From DASSUW01 sp963830725 (GTDB lineage: Bacteria > Actinomycetota > Thermoleophilia > Solirubrobacterales > Solirubrobacteraceae): DNA of 64,000 nucleotides. Positions 1 to 8,805 of the stretch are shown here, in pieces. The notes below the pieces were generated by a model. It made no database searches, was not told the DNA's origin, and saw only the letters and a list, made by a program, of their open reading frames with translations. The stretch covers positions 161,294 to 225,293 of the forward strand of contig CAWHNO010000010.1 of assembly GCA_963830725.1 (NCBI GenBank). The letters are read 5' to 3'. Position numbers and translations under genes: made by a program. Within the stretch, counting starts at the first letter, position 1, and the number at the start of each line of letters is the position of its first letter.

Positions 1-15
1 GGCTATCAAGGTGGG

Positions 16-639
16 ATGTCGTCCGAGCCACGTCGCGATGATCGGGTGTTCCGGGCGGTCTGGCGCGAGCTCCGCAAGCCGCGCGTCCTCCTCAGCTCCC
101 TGCGCAAGAGCGGCGGCCTGACGGTTCCGCTGATCTTCGCGGGGCCGACCTTCGTGCTGCTGTCGTACATCGTCACCTTCGGCGTCACGCCGGCCGATCG
201 GGCGAGCGCCGAGTTCCATTCGGCCGCGTCGCAGATCATCCCGGTGCTCCTGCTCGTCTTGGCGGTCGAGGGGCAGGTATTCCGCTGGGAGATGGCGCCA
301 TCGTCGCTGTCGGCCGCGACCCGCGAGGACGTCGTGGGCGACGCTCGCTTCCAGCGGTTTGCCGCGGGCGAAGGCCCCCTGTCCGACGCGGTGGAGGCAG
401 TGCTCGACGCCGCCGTCGATTCCGCCCGCAACGTCGCGGACGCGCTCCTGCGGCAGACGACGTCGCTGCTCCTACTCGCGAGCATGCTCGTCGGCGAGGT
501 GATCGCACTAATCCCGCTGCTGACGGACGACGCGGGCAGCATCAGCGCCAAGCCGGTGATGGCGGCGATCGTCGCCGGCTTCGCCGGCGTCGCCTATGTC
601 GCGATCACGGGATCGAGATTCGTGTCTCAGTCCAACTGA
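16..639 (+). CDS. Hypothetical multi-pass membrane protein
   Basis: This 207-residue protein has about four hydrophobic segments, near residues 35-58, 72-88, 150-170 and 178-198. The first two and last two are separated by an acidic, Ala-rich soluble stretch. The start at ATG 16 has a purine-rich AAGGTGGG a few bases upstream. I do not recognise a family and see no catalytic motif. It is probably an inner-membrane protein of unknown role. No operon partner is visible: the next gene is convergent and ends about 140 bases away. Confidence 0.6.
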   Translation: MSSEPRRDDRVFRAVWRELRKPRVLLSSLRKSGGLTVPLIFAGPTFVLLSYIVTFGVTPADRASAEFHSAASQIIPVLLLVLAVEGQVFRWEMAPSSLSAATREDVVGDARFQRFAAGEGPLSDAVEAVLDAAVDSARNVADALLRQTTSLLLLASMLVGEVIALIPLLTDDAGSISAKPVMAAIVAGFAGVAYVAITGSRFVSQSN

Positions 640-777
640 CCCGCGCGCGGGCGCGTCAGGACCGGCACGCGGGGCGTATGGGCCTGCCGCGCCGAGGGCC
701 GCGGCCCCAATACGCGCGAGCAGAATCGCGACGAGTGTCGGTCGACTTTCTCGGTGAGCGACGAAGCCGATGGTTTG

Positions 778-2830
778 TCACAGGCTCCATCCGGCGGAGG
801 CGCGAGCGTCGGGCAAGTAGGCGCACGACGTGCCGGTGCGGATCGCACGGTCGAGATGTTCGCCGAGCTGGGGATGGTGCTCACCGATCTGGCCTATCGC
901 CTTGCGGACCGCGCGGGTCACGCCGACGCGGGCACGCTCCGATGCGGATGCAGCGCGTCGGTCGCGGCCGCCCAGGCCGACAGCGCGCGACAGCTCTCGA
1001 ACCAGGAAATCGCGTTCTGCGTCCGCGTGTGCGGCCCGCTCGGCGTCGCCGAAGGCGCGTGCCTGCTCGATGTCTTCCTCGATCTCGGCGAGGCGTCGCC
1101 GGTACGCGTCCTTCGCGTGCGCGTCGAGCATCTCGCCGGCATCTCCGAGTGTCGAGCGCGATGGGCCTCCCGTTTGCCCGCGCTCGACCGGCGCAACTCC
1201 GTTCTCGGCGGCGACGAGGTCCAGCACATGAAACTCCCGGCCGGGGTGCGCGAGGAGGTGCGCGAGGTACCGCATGCCCTTGAGGTCTCGCACGCGCACC
1301 GTGCGCTCCTCGAACACGATCGACCAGTAGTCGCCCTCGCGACGAAAGCTGTTCACGGCAGCCGGTGCGCCGAGCTCCTCGTGGCCTTCGGCCTGCGCTT
1401 CCGGCTCGCCGGTCCGCGCACCTTCGATCCGGTCGAGAAGCGCACGAGCCGTTTGATCCTCCAGCGCGGCCTGACCTGCGCTGCCGCCGGCGCGCAGAGC
1501 CTCGGCGAGAGCGATGCGAGCGTGCGCCGCCTCATAGGGTGCGCCGACCTCGTTCCAGAGTCGCGCAGCCTCGGAGCACAGCCGCTCCGCGTCCGCGGCG
1601 TCCCCCATGGCGAGACGCACTCTGCCTTGAGCGAGCGTCGCGCCGGCTACCAGCGCCTTGCTCTGGAATCGAGCCGCCACAAGCTCCAGCTCGTCGGCGG
1701 CTGAGCCGGCTCGCTCAACGTTGCCGGCCGCGACCTCGATCTCGACCTGTGCCTCGAGCAGCGGCACACGCCGCAGCTCGGTGTCCGGCGGCAGCTCCTT
1801 CGAGGGCACCCGTAGGGGGCGCTCCAGCGCGTCCCGTATGCAATCCACCGCAGCGGCTACATCTCCCTGGGCCAGGCGCACGAGAGCGAGGCCGGGTTGG
1901 GGATCCCAACCTGCGCCATGAGCTGCGAGCAGCGCTTGCTCTGCGCCTTCGATGTCGCCCTGACGAAGGCGAATCCGTCCGAGCTCGCTCAAAGGCCAGC
2001 CCATCTCGCGTCGTAGGTACGGACGAAGCTCGTCGCACGCCTCGAGCGCCTCATGTTCTGCCTCGGCACATGATCCGCGCAGCCTGAGGATCTCGGCGCG
2101 GTGAACCCGGCAGCGCCCGTGAAGGCTCCCGATCGCACTCGTCGTGCACCACCGCTCCATCACTTCGGTCCATTCCTCGGCGACGTCGTACTGCGCGAGG
2201 CCCTGCAAGGCGCAAACGAGCTCGCAGTAGACGACCCCCGTCGAGAGCGCGTCGAGATCACCGGAGACCGTCGCCACTCCCACGTCGTCGAGCAGCGCCA
2301 GGCCTTCCCGCACGTCGCCGTCCAGGATCAGCAGGCGTGCTTCTGCGACCCGTCCGATCGCACACGCCGCCGGGTCGCACTTCGCGCCCACCTCGATGGC
2401 GCGCCGGGCCCATGGGCGAGCACCCTTCAGGTCGCCCGTCAGCATCCGCTCGATATGCGCGGACAGCCGCAAGCCACGCGAACGCGGGATTCTCATCCTG
2501 CCCGTCGAGCACGCGCTCCGCGCGCGCCAGCCAGCCCCGCACCGGGGCCATGAGGGTGGTATCGAACAGCAGGTGCATCGCGACTCGGACCGCCGCCGCG
2601 GCTGCCGCGACGTCATCGCCTGCCTGCATGCAGGCCGCGTGAGCCCGCTCCCACGCCTCAATCGCCACATCGAGGTGTCCGGCCGCGTAGGCCACCTCGC
2701 CAAGAAGCGGTAGCTCAGCGGGGCCGGCGAAGCCGCCCGTGTCCGCCTTCATCAGGAGGTCGAAGGCTGCCTGCCAGTCACCCCGCGCTGCCGCGTCGCG
2801 CCCGCTCTGGACGACGGCCTCATCGCTCAT
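778..2830 (-). CDS. TPR-rich regulator-like protein, frameshifted
   Basis: The protein is read in two frames. Residues from 2830 (MSDEAVVQSG) run to about 2475, then the frame changes and stays open to the stop at 778, giving about 680 residues. It is almost entirely helical TPR-like repeats, as in the sensor half of MalT/LuxR-type regulators. It ends with a conserved block containing LRDLKGMRYLAHLLAHPGRE, a helical linker, and an alanine/arginine-rich tail (SERARVGVTRAVRKAIGQI) that I associate with large ATPase-TPR regulators of actinobacteria. No P-loop ATPase and no LuxR helix-turn-helix are present, so it is either a truncated derivative or a stand-alone ligand or partner-sensing protein. 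The single shift near 2475 may be a sequencing error. It diverges from the hydrolase at 2926. Confidence 0.6.
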
Positions 2831-2925
2831 CGCAGCGCCAGCGTAACCGAGCGAGATACAGCCGTAACGGCCTTGCTCACGCCAATGGGTAAAGGGCCAA
2901 CGCCCAGAACCGACCAGGAGCGCCC

Positions 2926-3735
2926 ATGGACACCATCAACGCCAACGGCGTAGAACTTGAATACGAGGTGCGCGGAGCAGGCGAGCCCGTGCTGCTGATC
3001 GACATGCTGATCGCCGACTGCTTCGTGCCGCTCCTTTCAGAGCCGGCACTGGCCGACCACTACCGGCTGATTCGCTACCACAAGCGGGGTTGGGTCGGCA
3101 GCACCCACACTCCGGCGCCGGTGAGCATCGCCGATCACGCCGCGGACGCCGCGGCGTTGCTCGATCAGCTCGGTGTGCGGCGCGCTCACATCGCGGGCCA
3201 CTCCACCGGCGCGTCGATCGGAGCCCAACTGGCCCTCGACCACCCCGAGAAGGTGCACACGCTCACGCTGCTGGAGCCGACGCTGGTGTCTTTGCCTCTC
3301 GGCGGTGCGTTCTTGAGTGCCGCCCGCCCGGTGTTCGAGGCATACGCAAGCGGCGACCACTCGGGCGCGTTTGCCATGTTCGCGGCCGCCGCAAGCGGCC
3401 TCGACTGGGAGGCGTGCAGAGCGTTGCTCGAGGAGCGGATCCCGGGTGTGGTCACGCAGTCGATCAAGGATGCCGACACCTTCTTCGGAGTCGAGCTGCC
3501 CGCCATCGCCGAGTGGACGTTCGGCCCCGAGCAGGCTGCCGCCATTCGCAGACCGGTCCTATCCGTGATCGGTGCCGATACCCAGCCCGTCTGGGCGGAG
3601 ATCGCCAAGTTCCTGCGCTCCTCGCTGCCGCACGTCGAGGAACGCACGATCGACAGGGTCGGCCATCTCCTGCAGATCCAGCGTCCCGAGCCCGTCGCTC
3701 AGGCGATGGCGCAGTTCCTGACCCGAAACCGGTCA
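2926..3735 (+). CDS. Alpha/beta hydrolase, 3' end unresolved
   Basis: An alpha/beta-hydrolase fold protein of about 270 residues. The nucleophile elbow is GHSTGAS near residue 93, and the late catalytic His lies in the RVGHLLQ segment near residue 248. ATG 2926 follows AGGAGCGCCC, a good ribosome binding site. The substrate cannot be told; ester, lactone or peroxidase-type chemistry are all possible. The frame does not stop after the domain ends (QFLTRN, about 3725) but stays open to 5052 through the antisense of the P450 gene. That extension has no protein-like composition and is read-through, so the true stop has been lost by indel or deletion. Confidence 0.65.
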
Positions 3736-3999
3736 CCGACGACGACGCCCCGCCACTTCAACTCGATGACCCGGCACAACCACTCATCGCGCCGACCGGT
3801 GGCGCGCGGCAGCTGCCCGTTCGAGAAGGCGTCGGGCGAGCGGCGCGAGACGCTGCTCGGCAGCGCCGACGGCATCTTCGCCGACTTCGCCTCGGGCTGG
3901 GGCGACCACGTGCCCGAGGACCGGCTCGCCTCGAGATCGCGACGACGATCGTCGACTGCAAGCTCAGCCGCGCGACCGCTGAACAGCGCCAAGTCCTGG
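3736..3999. other. Unassigned stretch between hydrolase and P450
   Basis: This 260-base stretch separates two convergent genes. Plus-strand reading gives short protein-like runs in different frames (for example SADGIFADFASGWGDH and LEIATTIVDCKLSRATAEQR), as if a small gene had decayed or been frameshifted. I cannot name a family. It may be the remnant of a small gene downstream of the hydrolase. Confidence 0.3.
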
Positions 4000-5307
4000 T
4001 CAGGGGAGAACGCCCGATCGGGCGAGGGCGATCACGCGCGTGCCGCCCGCCGGCGAGAACGTGACGTTGCGGCGCGCCACGCGCTCGGCACGTGCGGACG
4101 CCGCCCGCAGCGTCCGGCTGCGCAGGATCTCCGTGATCGCGACCCGCATCTCCATCTCGGCGAACGCGGCCCCGAGGCACCGCCGCACGCCGCCGCCGAA
4201 CGGGATCCAGGCGGACGTCGCGGGGGCGCCGGCGAGGAAGCGCTCGGGGCGGAAGGCGAACGGCTCGGGATAGCGGTCGGCACGGGTGTGGGCGAGCCAT
4301 ATCGCCGGAGTGACGTCGGTGCCTGGTGGCAACTCGTAGCCGTCGACGTGCAGCGGCGCCGTGAGTCGCCGCCCGGCGAGCGGCACCACGGGGCGCAGCC
4401 TCAGGGACTCGGTGACGACGGCGCGCACGTACGCCTGGTCGCCGTCGTCGACGGCGGCGACCAGCCGGTTCAGGACCGGCGGGTTGCGGACGAGCAGGTC
4501 GAACGTCCACGCCAGGCCCGTCGCCGTGGTCTCGTGACCCGCGAGCAGCAGCGTCATCAGCTGATCGCGGATCTCGGCATCCTCGATCGGCTCGCCGCCT
4601 TCGAAGCGTGCGCTCACGAGCATCGAGAGGATGTCCTCGCGCGGATCGGCGCGGCGCTCGGCGATCTCCACGTCGAGCATCGCGTCGATCTCCCGCCGCA
4701 GCCCCTGCAGACGGGTGAGCGGGTCGAGCGCGGAGAAGCGGCGCGAGAGCAGGACGGCGAACTGCAGGCCGACGGACGCGGTGTCGGCAAGCAGGCGGCT
4801 GAGGCGGTCGGCGAGTTGGCTGCGGCGCTGTTCGTCCGTCACGCCGAAGACCGCGCGCAGGATCACCTCCAGCGTCACGCGCTGCATGCGCGGGTGGATG
4901 CTGAACGGCTCGTTCTGCGGCCACTGCTGGACATCACGGGCAACGACGTCCCTGACCGTCGACTCGTACGCGCGCATGCGCTCCCCGTGGAACGGCGGCA
5001 GCATCAGCCGCCGGCGGGCCAGGTGATCGCCGCCCTCGAGCAGCAGCAGTGACCGGGGGCCGACGATCGGTTGCAGGGCGAGCGTGCGCCCGGGCGGCAA
5101 GCCGTGCGCGCGGTTGCCGTAGAGCGCCCGGATCGCCTCGGGGTCCGACAGCATGACCAGCGGCGTCTGGAACCCGAGGAAGCGCACGCTGAACGCGTCG
5201 CCGAAACGGCGGCGACAGGACTCCAGGAACGAGATCGGACGCAGCAGCCACCGCAGCGTCTGCAGGATCGGCGGCTCGGATGGGCCGGCGGGGAGGCCAG
5301 TGGGCAC
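4000..5307 (-). CDS. Cytochrome P450
   Basis: A complete 435-residue P450 monooxygenase. The I-helix oxygen-binding motif AGHETT is near residues 256-261, the K-helix ExxR (ESLR) at about 300-303, the PERF segment at about 355, and the heme loop FGGGVRRCLGA near 370-380, with the axial Cys about 377. The length is typical of soluble bacterial class I enzymes. No ferredoxin or ferredoxin reductase is adjacent, so it must use redox partners encoded elsewhere. The overall pattern resembles CYP families that act on terpenes, fatty acids or xenobiotics, but the substrate cannot be inferred. About 190 bases with no recognised gene separate it from the divergent gene at 5502. Confidence 0.93.
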   Translation of the reverse strand: MPTGLPAGPSEPPILQTLRWLLRPISFLESCRRRFGDAFSVRFLGFQTPLVMLSDPEAIRALYGNRAHGLPPGRTLALQPIVGPRSLLLLEGGDHLARRRLMLPPFHGERMRAYESTVRDVVARDVQQWPQNEPFSIHPRMQRVTLEVILRAVFGVTDEQRRSQLADRLSRLLADTASVGLQFAVLLSRRFSALDPLTRLQGLRREIDAMLDVEIAERRADPREDILSMLVSARFEGGEPIEDAEIRDQLMTLLLAGHETTATGLAWTFDLLVRNPPVLNRLVAAVDDGDQAYVRAVVTESLRLRPVVPLAGRRLTAPLHVDGYELPPGTDVTPAIWLAHTRADRYPEPFAFRPERFLAGAPATSAWIPFGGGVRRCLGAAFAEMEMRVAITEILRSRTLRAASARAERVARRNVTFSPAGGTRVIALARSGVLP

Positions 5308-5501
5308 GGTGGAGCCGACGGTAACGGACGCGCGGCCAGGGAGGCCTCGGCCTGACCGAGGTGGTTGTTCGCGTGTCGTTCCTCAAGAGTCCTTCCCGTG
5401 ACTCGAACTCCAAGGACGCCGCCGGCGGCGATTCATTCCAGGAATGGGGAGCGCGACCCATTCAGCGACGGCCTGACAGGGCGCCGTAGAATCGGCGGGC
5501 C

Positions 5502-6561
5502 GTGACGCCGCGGGGCACCGATTGGGGCCTGGCGCTGCTGGTGGCGCTCGGTCTCGTGAGCGGCCTGGCGACCTGGTTTGCCGGGTCACCGGGCGGTTCC
5601 TGGGTGTTCGGCGCGCACGCGCTGGCGGGCATCGCGCTCGCACTGTTGCTGGTGTTCAAGCTGCGTCGGGTGCTGCCGCGCGTCGGTGCGCGGGCGCGAC
5701 GCGACCGGCGCACGCTGCGCGGGCTGCTGGCGCTCGGCCTGGTTCTGGCGGTGCTGGTCAGCGGCATGGTGTGGTCGACGGCCGGCCGGGTCGGGGTCGC
5801 GGGGTACACGGTGCTGTTCTGGCACGGCGTGCTCGGCGCGGTCTTGGCGGTCGGCGTGCTCGCTCACGCGCGAGCACGGGCCAAACGCCCACGCGGGCGC
5901 GATCTCGCCGACCGGCGCCAGTTCCTGACGGCGGCCGCGCTCGGCGTCGGCGCGCTGGTCGCGTGGCAGCTTCAGCGTCCGGCGCAGCGGGCGCTCGCTC
6001 TGCCCGGCGCCCGGCGGCGCTTCACCGGCTCCTACGACGCCGGCTCGTTCACCGGCAACGCGTTCCCGGCGACCTCGTGGGTCGCCGACCGACCGCGACC
6101 GCTCGCGCGCGGCTACCGGCTCACCGTCACAGGCCGCGTGGCAGCGGCCACTCGCCATCGTCGCCGAAGAGCTGGACCGCGGCGACGTGCTGACCGCCAC
6201 GCTGGACTGCACGGGCGGCTTCTACTCGACCCAGCACTGGCGCGGCGTCTCGCTCGGCCGCCTGCTCGACCAGGCCGGCGTCGAACCCGGGGCCCGCCAC
6301 GTGCGTGTGATCTCGCGCACCGGCTACCGGTGGAGCTTCGGCCTCCACGACGCGCGGGCCCTGCTACTTGCCACGCACGTCGGCGGAGAGCCGCTCAGCC
6401 ACGGCCACGGCGCGCCGTGCCGCCTCGTCGCCCCCGGGCGACGCGGGTTTCAGTGGGTCAAGTGGGTCGAGCGCGTCGAGGTCCATGACGATCCCGACCC
6501 GGGCGCCGTCGCCTCGACGGTCTGGAGCAGCCTCACGGCCGCCGGGCGCGGTGCCGCCTGA
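5502..6561 (+). CDS. Membrane-anchored sulfite-oxidase-like molybdopterin protein, frameshifted
   Basis: The N-terminal part has about four hydrophobic helices (residues about 8-25, 32-52, 77-97 and 105-125), like a cytochrome b561 or ferric-reductase anchor. An Arg pair with another hydrophobic segment (DRRQFLTAAALGVGALVAW) follows, resembling an internal Tat-like anchor. After a shift near 6145 the reading continues in the frame ending at 6561, which carries DCTGGFYSTQHWRGV. That segment is characteristic of the SUOX-type molybdopterin-binding fold, in which Cys ligates molybdenum. The expected product is a membrane-bound, outward-facing oxidoreductase of about 350 residues. The natural substrate is unknown. 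The start at 5502 is GTG and no obvious ribosome binding site is seen. Confidence 0.7.
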
Positions 6562-6744
6562 AGCCAGCCGAGTCGGCTCGCTCGCGCCGACCCGATTGAG
6601 AGTAGGGTGGGGTTCGAGGCTGGCCCTGCGGCCAACAATTCCGGCCCGAGAGCGGTACTACGCCGACACGCGCCTGGCGCGGCGAGGCAACGCACCCTTG
6701 AGGCGAACGGGATCGACTGCGGGGCCGGTCCCACTTTGAGCGGG

Positions 6745-7392
6745 TCAGCCGGCGCGCTGCGGCCGGTAGGCGGCGAGGAACGCGCGCACGCCGGCGTCCG
6801 CGTACCGGTTGAGCTCGGCGGAGGCGCGGGCCTCATCCTCACCGAGGAACATCGCCTCGTTCAACGGGATCGACATGACCAGCCAGTTGAAGTGCGCCGC
6901 CGTGAGCAGCGGATCCTCGATGTTCAGCTCTCCCCGCTCCGCGAGACGCTCGAACACGGTCGCCAGCGCCGTGATCGTTCGTCCTGGGCCTTGCTCATAG
7001 AAGGTGCGGCCGAGCTCGGGAAACCGGCCCGCCTCGCCGATCACCAGACGGCGCAGCTGCAGGATCCGCGGTTGCATCACGCGTGCGAGCAGCTGCCGGG
7101 CAAGGCGACGGAGATCCGCCTCGATGTCACCGGTGTCCTCGAGTTCGAGCACCTCGGCGTGGACCGGGTCGGCAGCCTCCCCGACCGCGCCGGTGACGAT
7201 CTCCGAGAACAGCGTCTCCTTGTCGGCGAACGCCTTGTAGACGGTCTGCTTCGAGACGCTCGCCAGCGCAGCGATCTCGTCCATGCTCGTGCCCCGGTAG
7301 CCGTTGCGCAGGAACAGCGTCGTGGCAGCGTCAAGGATCGCCCTGCGCTTGCGAACGGACCGGGATTCCTCGGTTGGCGCGGGACCTTCCAT
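6745..7392 (-). CDS. TetR-family repressor
   Basis: A TetR repressor of about 215 residues. The N-terminal helix-turn-helix reads RGTSMDEIAALASVSKQTVY, followed by the usual KAFADKETLF. The C-terminal half is a helical ligand-binding domain of the AcrR/TetR_C type. I choose ATG 7392 (MEGPAPTEE). The longer reading back to 7473 would run through the operators and into the divergent gene. It faces the SMP-30 gene across a 69-bp intergenic region with two operator-like sequences, so it probably represses itself and that gene and responds to that enzyme's substrate or a related compound. Confidence 0.9.
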   Translation of the reverse strand: MEGPAPTEESRSVRKRRAILDAATTLFLRNGYRGTSMDEIAALASVSKQTVYKAFADKETLFSEIVTGAVGEAADPVHAEVLELEDTGDIEADLRRLARQLLARVMQPRILQLRRLVIGEAGRFPELGRTFYEQGPGRTITALATVFERLAERGELNIEDPLLTAAHFNWLVMSIPLNEAMFLGEDEARASAELNRYADAGVRAFLAAYRPQRAG

Positions 7393-7407
7393 CTGCGCAT
7401 TGAGAGT

Positions 7408-7444
7408 ACTAGACGGTTCGGTACTGGGTACTATACGGTCTAGT
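7408..7444. promoter_or_regulatory. Paired TetR operator
   Basis: Two related 15-bp elements lie between tetR and the SMP-30 gene: ACTAGACGGTTCGGT at 7408-7422 and ACTATACGGTCTAGT at 7430-7444. The second is a near-palindrome (ACTA-AC / GT-TAGT). The first keeps the left half only. Centre-to-centre spacing is 22 bp, two helical turns, which suits two TetR dimers on the same face. The second element ends 17 bases before the SMP-30 start, so binding would block that promoter. Confidence 0.6.
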
Positions 7445-7461
7445 TCTGTGAGGAGGTACGA

Positions 7462-8337
7462 ATGTCGTCCCATGAACTACCGCCCCTTGACGCAAGCACG
7501 CTGCTGACAGGTCTCGTGATCGGCGAGTCGCCGCGCTGGCACGAGGACCGCCTCTGGTTCGCCAACTGGGGCACGGAGGAGATCGTCGCGGTCGATCTCG
7601 ACGGCAACGCCGAGGTCGTCGGCAAGGGCGCGCCAGGCCTCGGGTGGTCGATCGACTGGCTGCCCGACGGTCGCATGCTGGTGACGGGCGAGCGGCTCAT
7701 GCGGCGGGAGCCCGACGGTTCGATGGTCGAGCATGCCGACCTGAGCGGACTGGGCGAGGGCTTCAACGAGCTCGTCGTCGACGGCCGCGGCAACATCTAC
7801 ATCAACGGCGGCTGCGACTTCGATCCCGGCGAGGGGAACGCCCCCGGATTCATCGCTCTGGTCGCCCCCGATGGGTCCGTACGCCAGGTGGCCGATGGCA
7901 TCGCCTTCCCGAACGGCATGGCCGTGACGCCCGACAACTCGACGCTGATCATCGCGGAGTCCTTCGCCGCCACGCTGACGGCGTTCGACATCGCCGACGA
8001 CGGCGGCCTCTCGAACCGGCGGGTGTGGGCCGAAGACGTCGGCCCCGACGGGATCTGCTTGGACGCCGACGGCGCGATCTGGACGGGTGTCGGTCCGATG
8101 GGCAACGTCGTCGGCCGAGTCCGCGAAGGTCGCGAGGTGCTCGAGCGAGTGCAGCTGGACCTGCCGTGCTTCGCCTGCATGCTCGGGGGCGAGGATCGGA
8201 CGACGCTGTTCATGCTGACCGCGGACTGGCGGATGAACGAGGGCTTCGAGGACAACATCGCTCGGCTCACGCAGGGCCCACGCACCGGCCGGGTAGTGAC
8301 GGCCCAGGCGCCCGCACCGGGCGTCGGTTGGCCGTGA
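7462..8337 (+). CDS. SMP-30/gluconolactonase-family protein
   Basis: A 291-residue beta-propeller of the SMP-30/LRE family. The N-terminal metal ligand lies in GESPRWHEDRLWFANW (Glu near residue 21). The propeller blades include FPNGMAVTPDNSTLIIAES (Asn ligand near residue 152) and a conserved GPDGICLDADGAIW (Asp near residue 196). Family members hydrolyse sugar lactones or related lactones using a divalent metal. A strong GAGGAGGT lies 5 bases before ATG 7462. It is under the divergent TetR. The nearest annotation is a lactonase for a xenobiotic or sugar lactone; the true substrate is unknown. Confidence 0.85.
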   Translation: MSSHELPPLDASTLLTGLVIGESPRWHEDRLWFANWGTEEIVAVDLDGNAEVVGKGAPGLGWSIDWLPDGRMLVTGERLMRREPDGSMVEHADLSGLGEGFNELVVDGRGNIYINGGCDFDPGEGNAPGFIALVAPDGSVRQVADGIAFPNGMAVTPDNSTLIIAESFAATLTAFDIADDGGLSNRRVWAEDVGPDGICLDADGAIWTGVGPMGNVVGRVREGREVLERVQLDLPCFACMLGGEDRTTLFMLTADWRMNEGFEDNIARLTQGPRTGRVVTAQAPAPGVGWP

Positions 8338-8430
8338 CCGAAAGCCGCTACGTCATGGCTCGACGCGCATCGAGCTCCTCGACCAGCGCGCGGACATCAC
8401 CCGCGAGGTCGTGGCTCGCTCCGATAGCGG

Positions 8431-8712
8431 CTACGACTTGGCGGCTCGCGTCGCGCGGACGACGATCCCGACGAACGGGAGCAGGATGATCACGCCGATG
8501 ATGGCTCCGACGATTCCGCCCCAGTCGAACATGTCGGTATCGCCGATCCCCAGCCAGTCGGTGAAGATCAGATAGCCGAGCGCCGCGCCCGCGAGCCCGA
8601 GCACGAGCGAGAACAGCCAGGACTTCGGACCGCTCAGGCCGCTCCACATGTCCGGCACCAGCAGCCGGCCGATGGCTCCGGCCACGAGGCCCAGTAGCAA
8701 CGCTCCGATCAT
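8431..8712 (-). CDS. GlsB/YeaQ/YmgE-type small membrane protein
   Basis: A 93-residue, very hydrophobic protein starting MIGALLLGLVAGAIGRLLVP. It has three predicted helices (residues about 2-18, 32-50 and 65-86) rich in Gly. This is the transglycosylase-associated (Tag) or GlsB/YeaQ family, small integral membrane proteins linked to stress responses; no enzymatic activity is established for them. ATG 8712 is preceded on its strand by AGGAGGAACCCC. It ends about 90 bases from the SMP-30 gene and diverges from fhs. Confidence 0.88.
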   Translation of the reverse strand: MIGALLLGLVAGAIGRLLVPDMWSGLSGPKSWLFSLVLGLAGAALGYLIFTDWLGIGDTDMFDWGGIVGAIIGVIILLPFVGIVVRATRAAKS

Positions 8713-8805
8713 GGGGTTCCTCCTGGCGGCATCCTAGACCGCGCGCGCCCGTTTCTCATCTCCGGCAAAGTTACGCCCAGACGCCGTGAACCAGAGGAGA
8801 CCCGG

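Noticed and set aside
2926..5052. A 708-residue open frame on the plus strand across the hydrolase and P450 genes
   Set aside because: Only the first 270 residues look like a protein. The rest is Arg/Gly-rich antisense of the P450 gene and is read-through after a lost stop.
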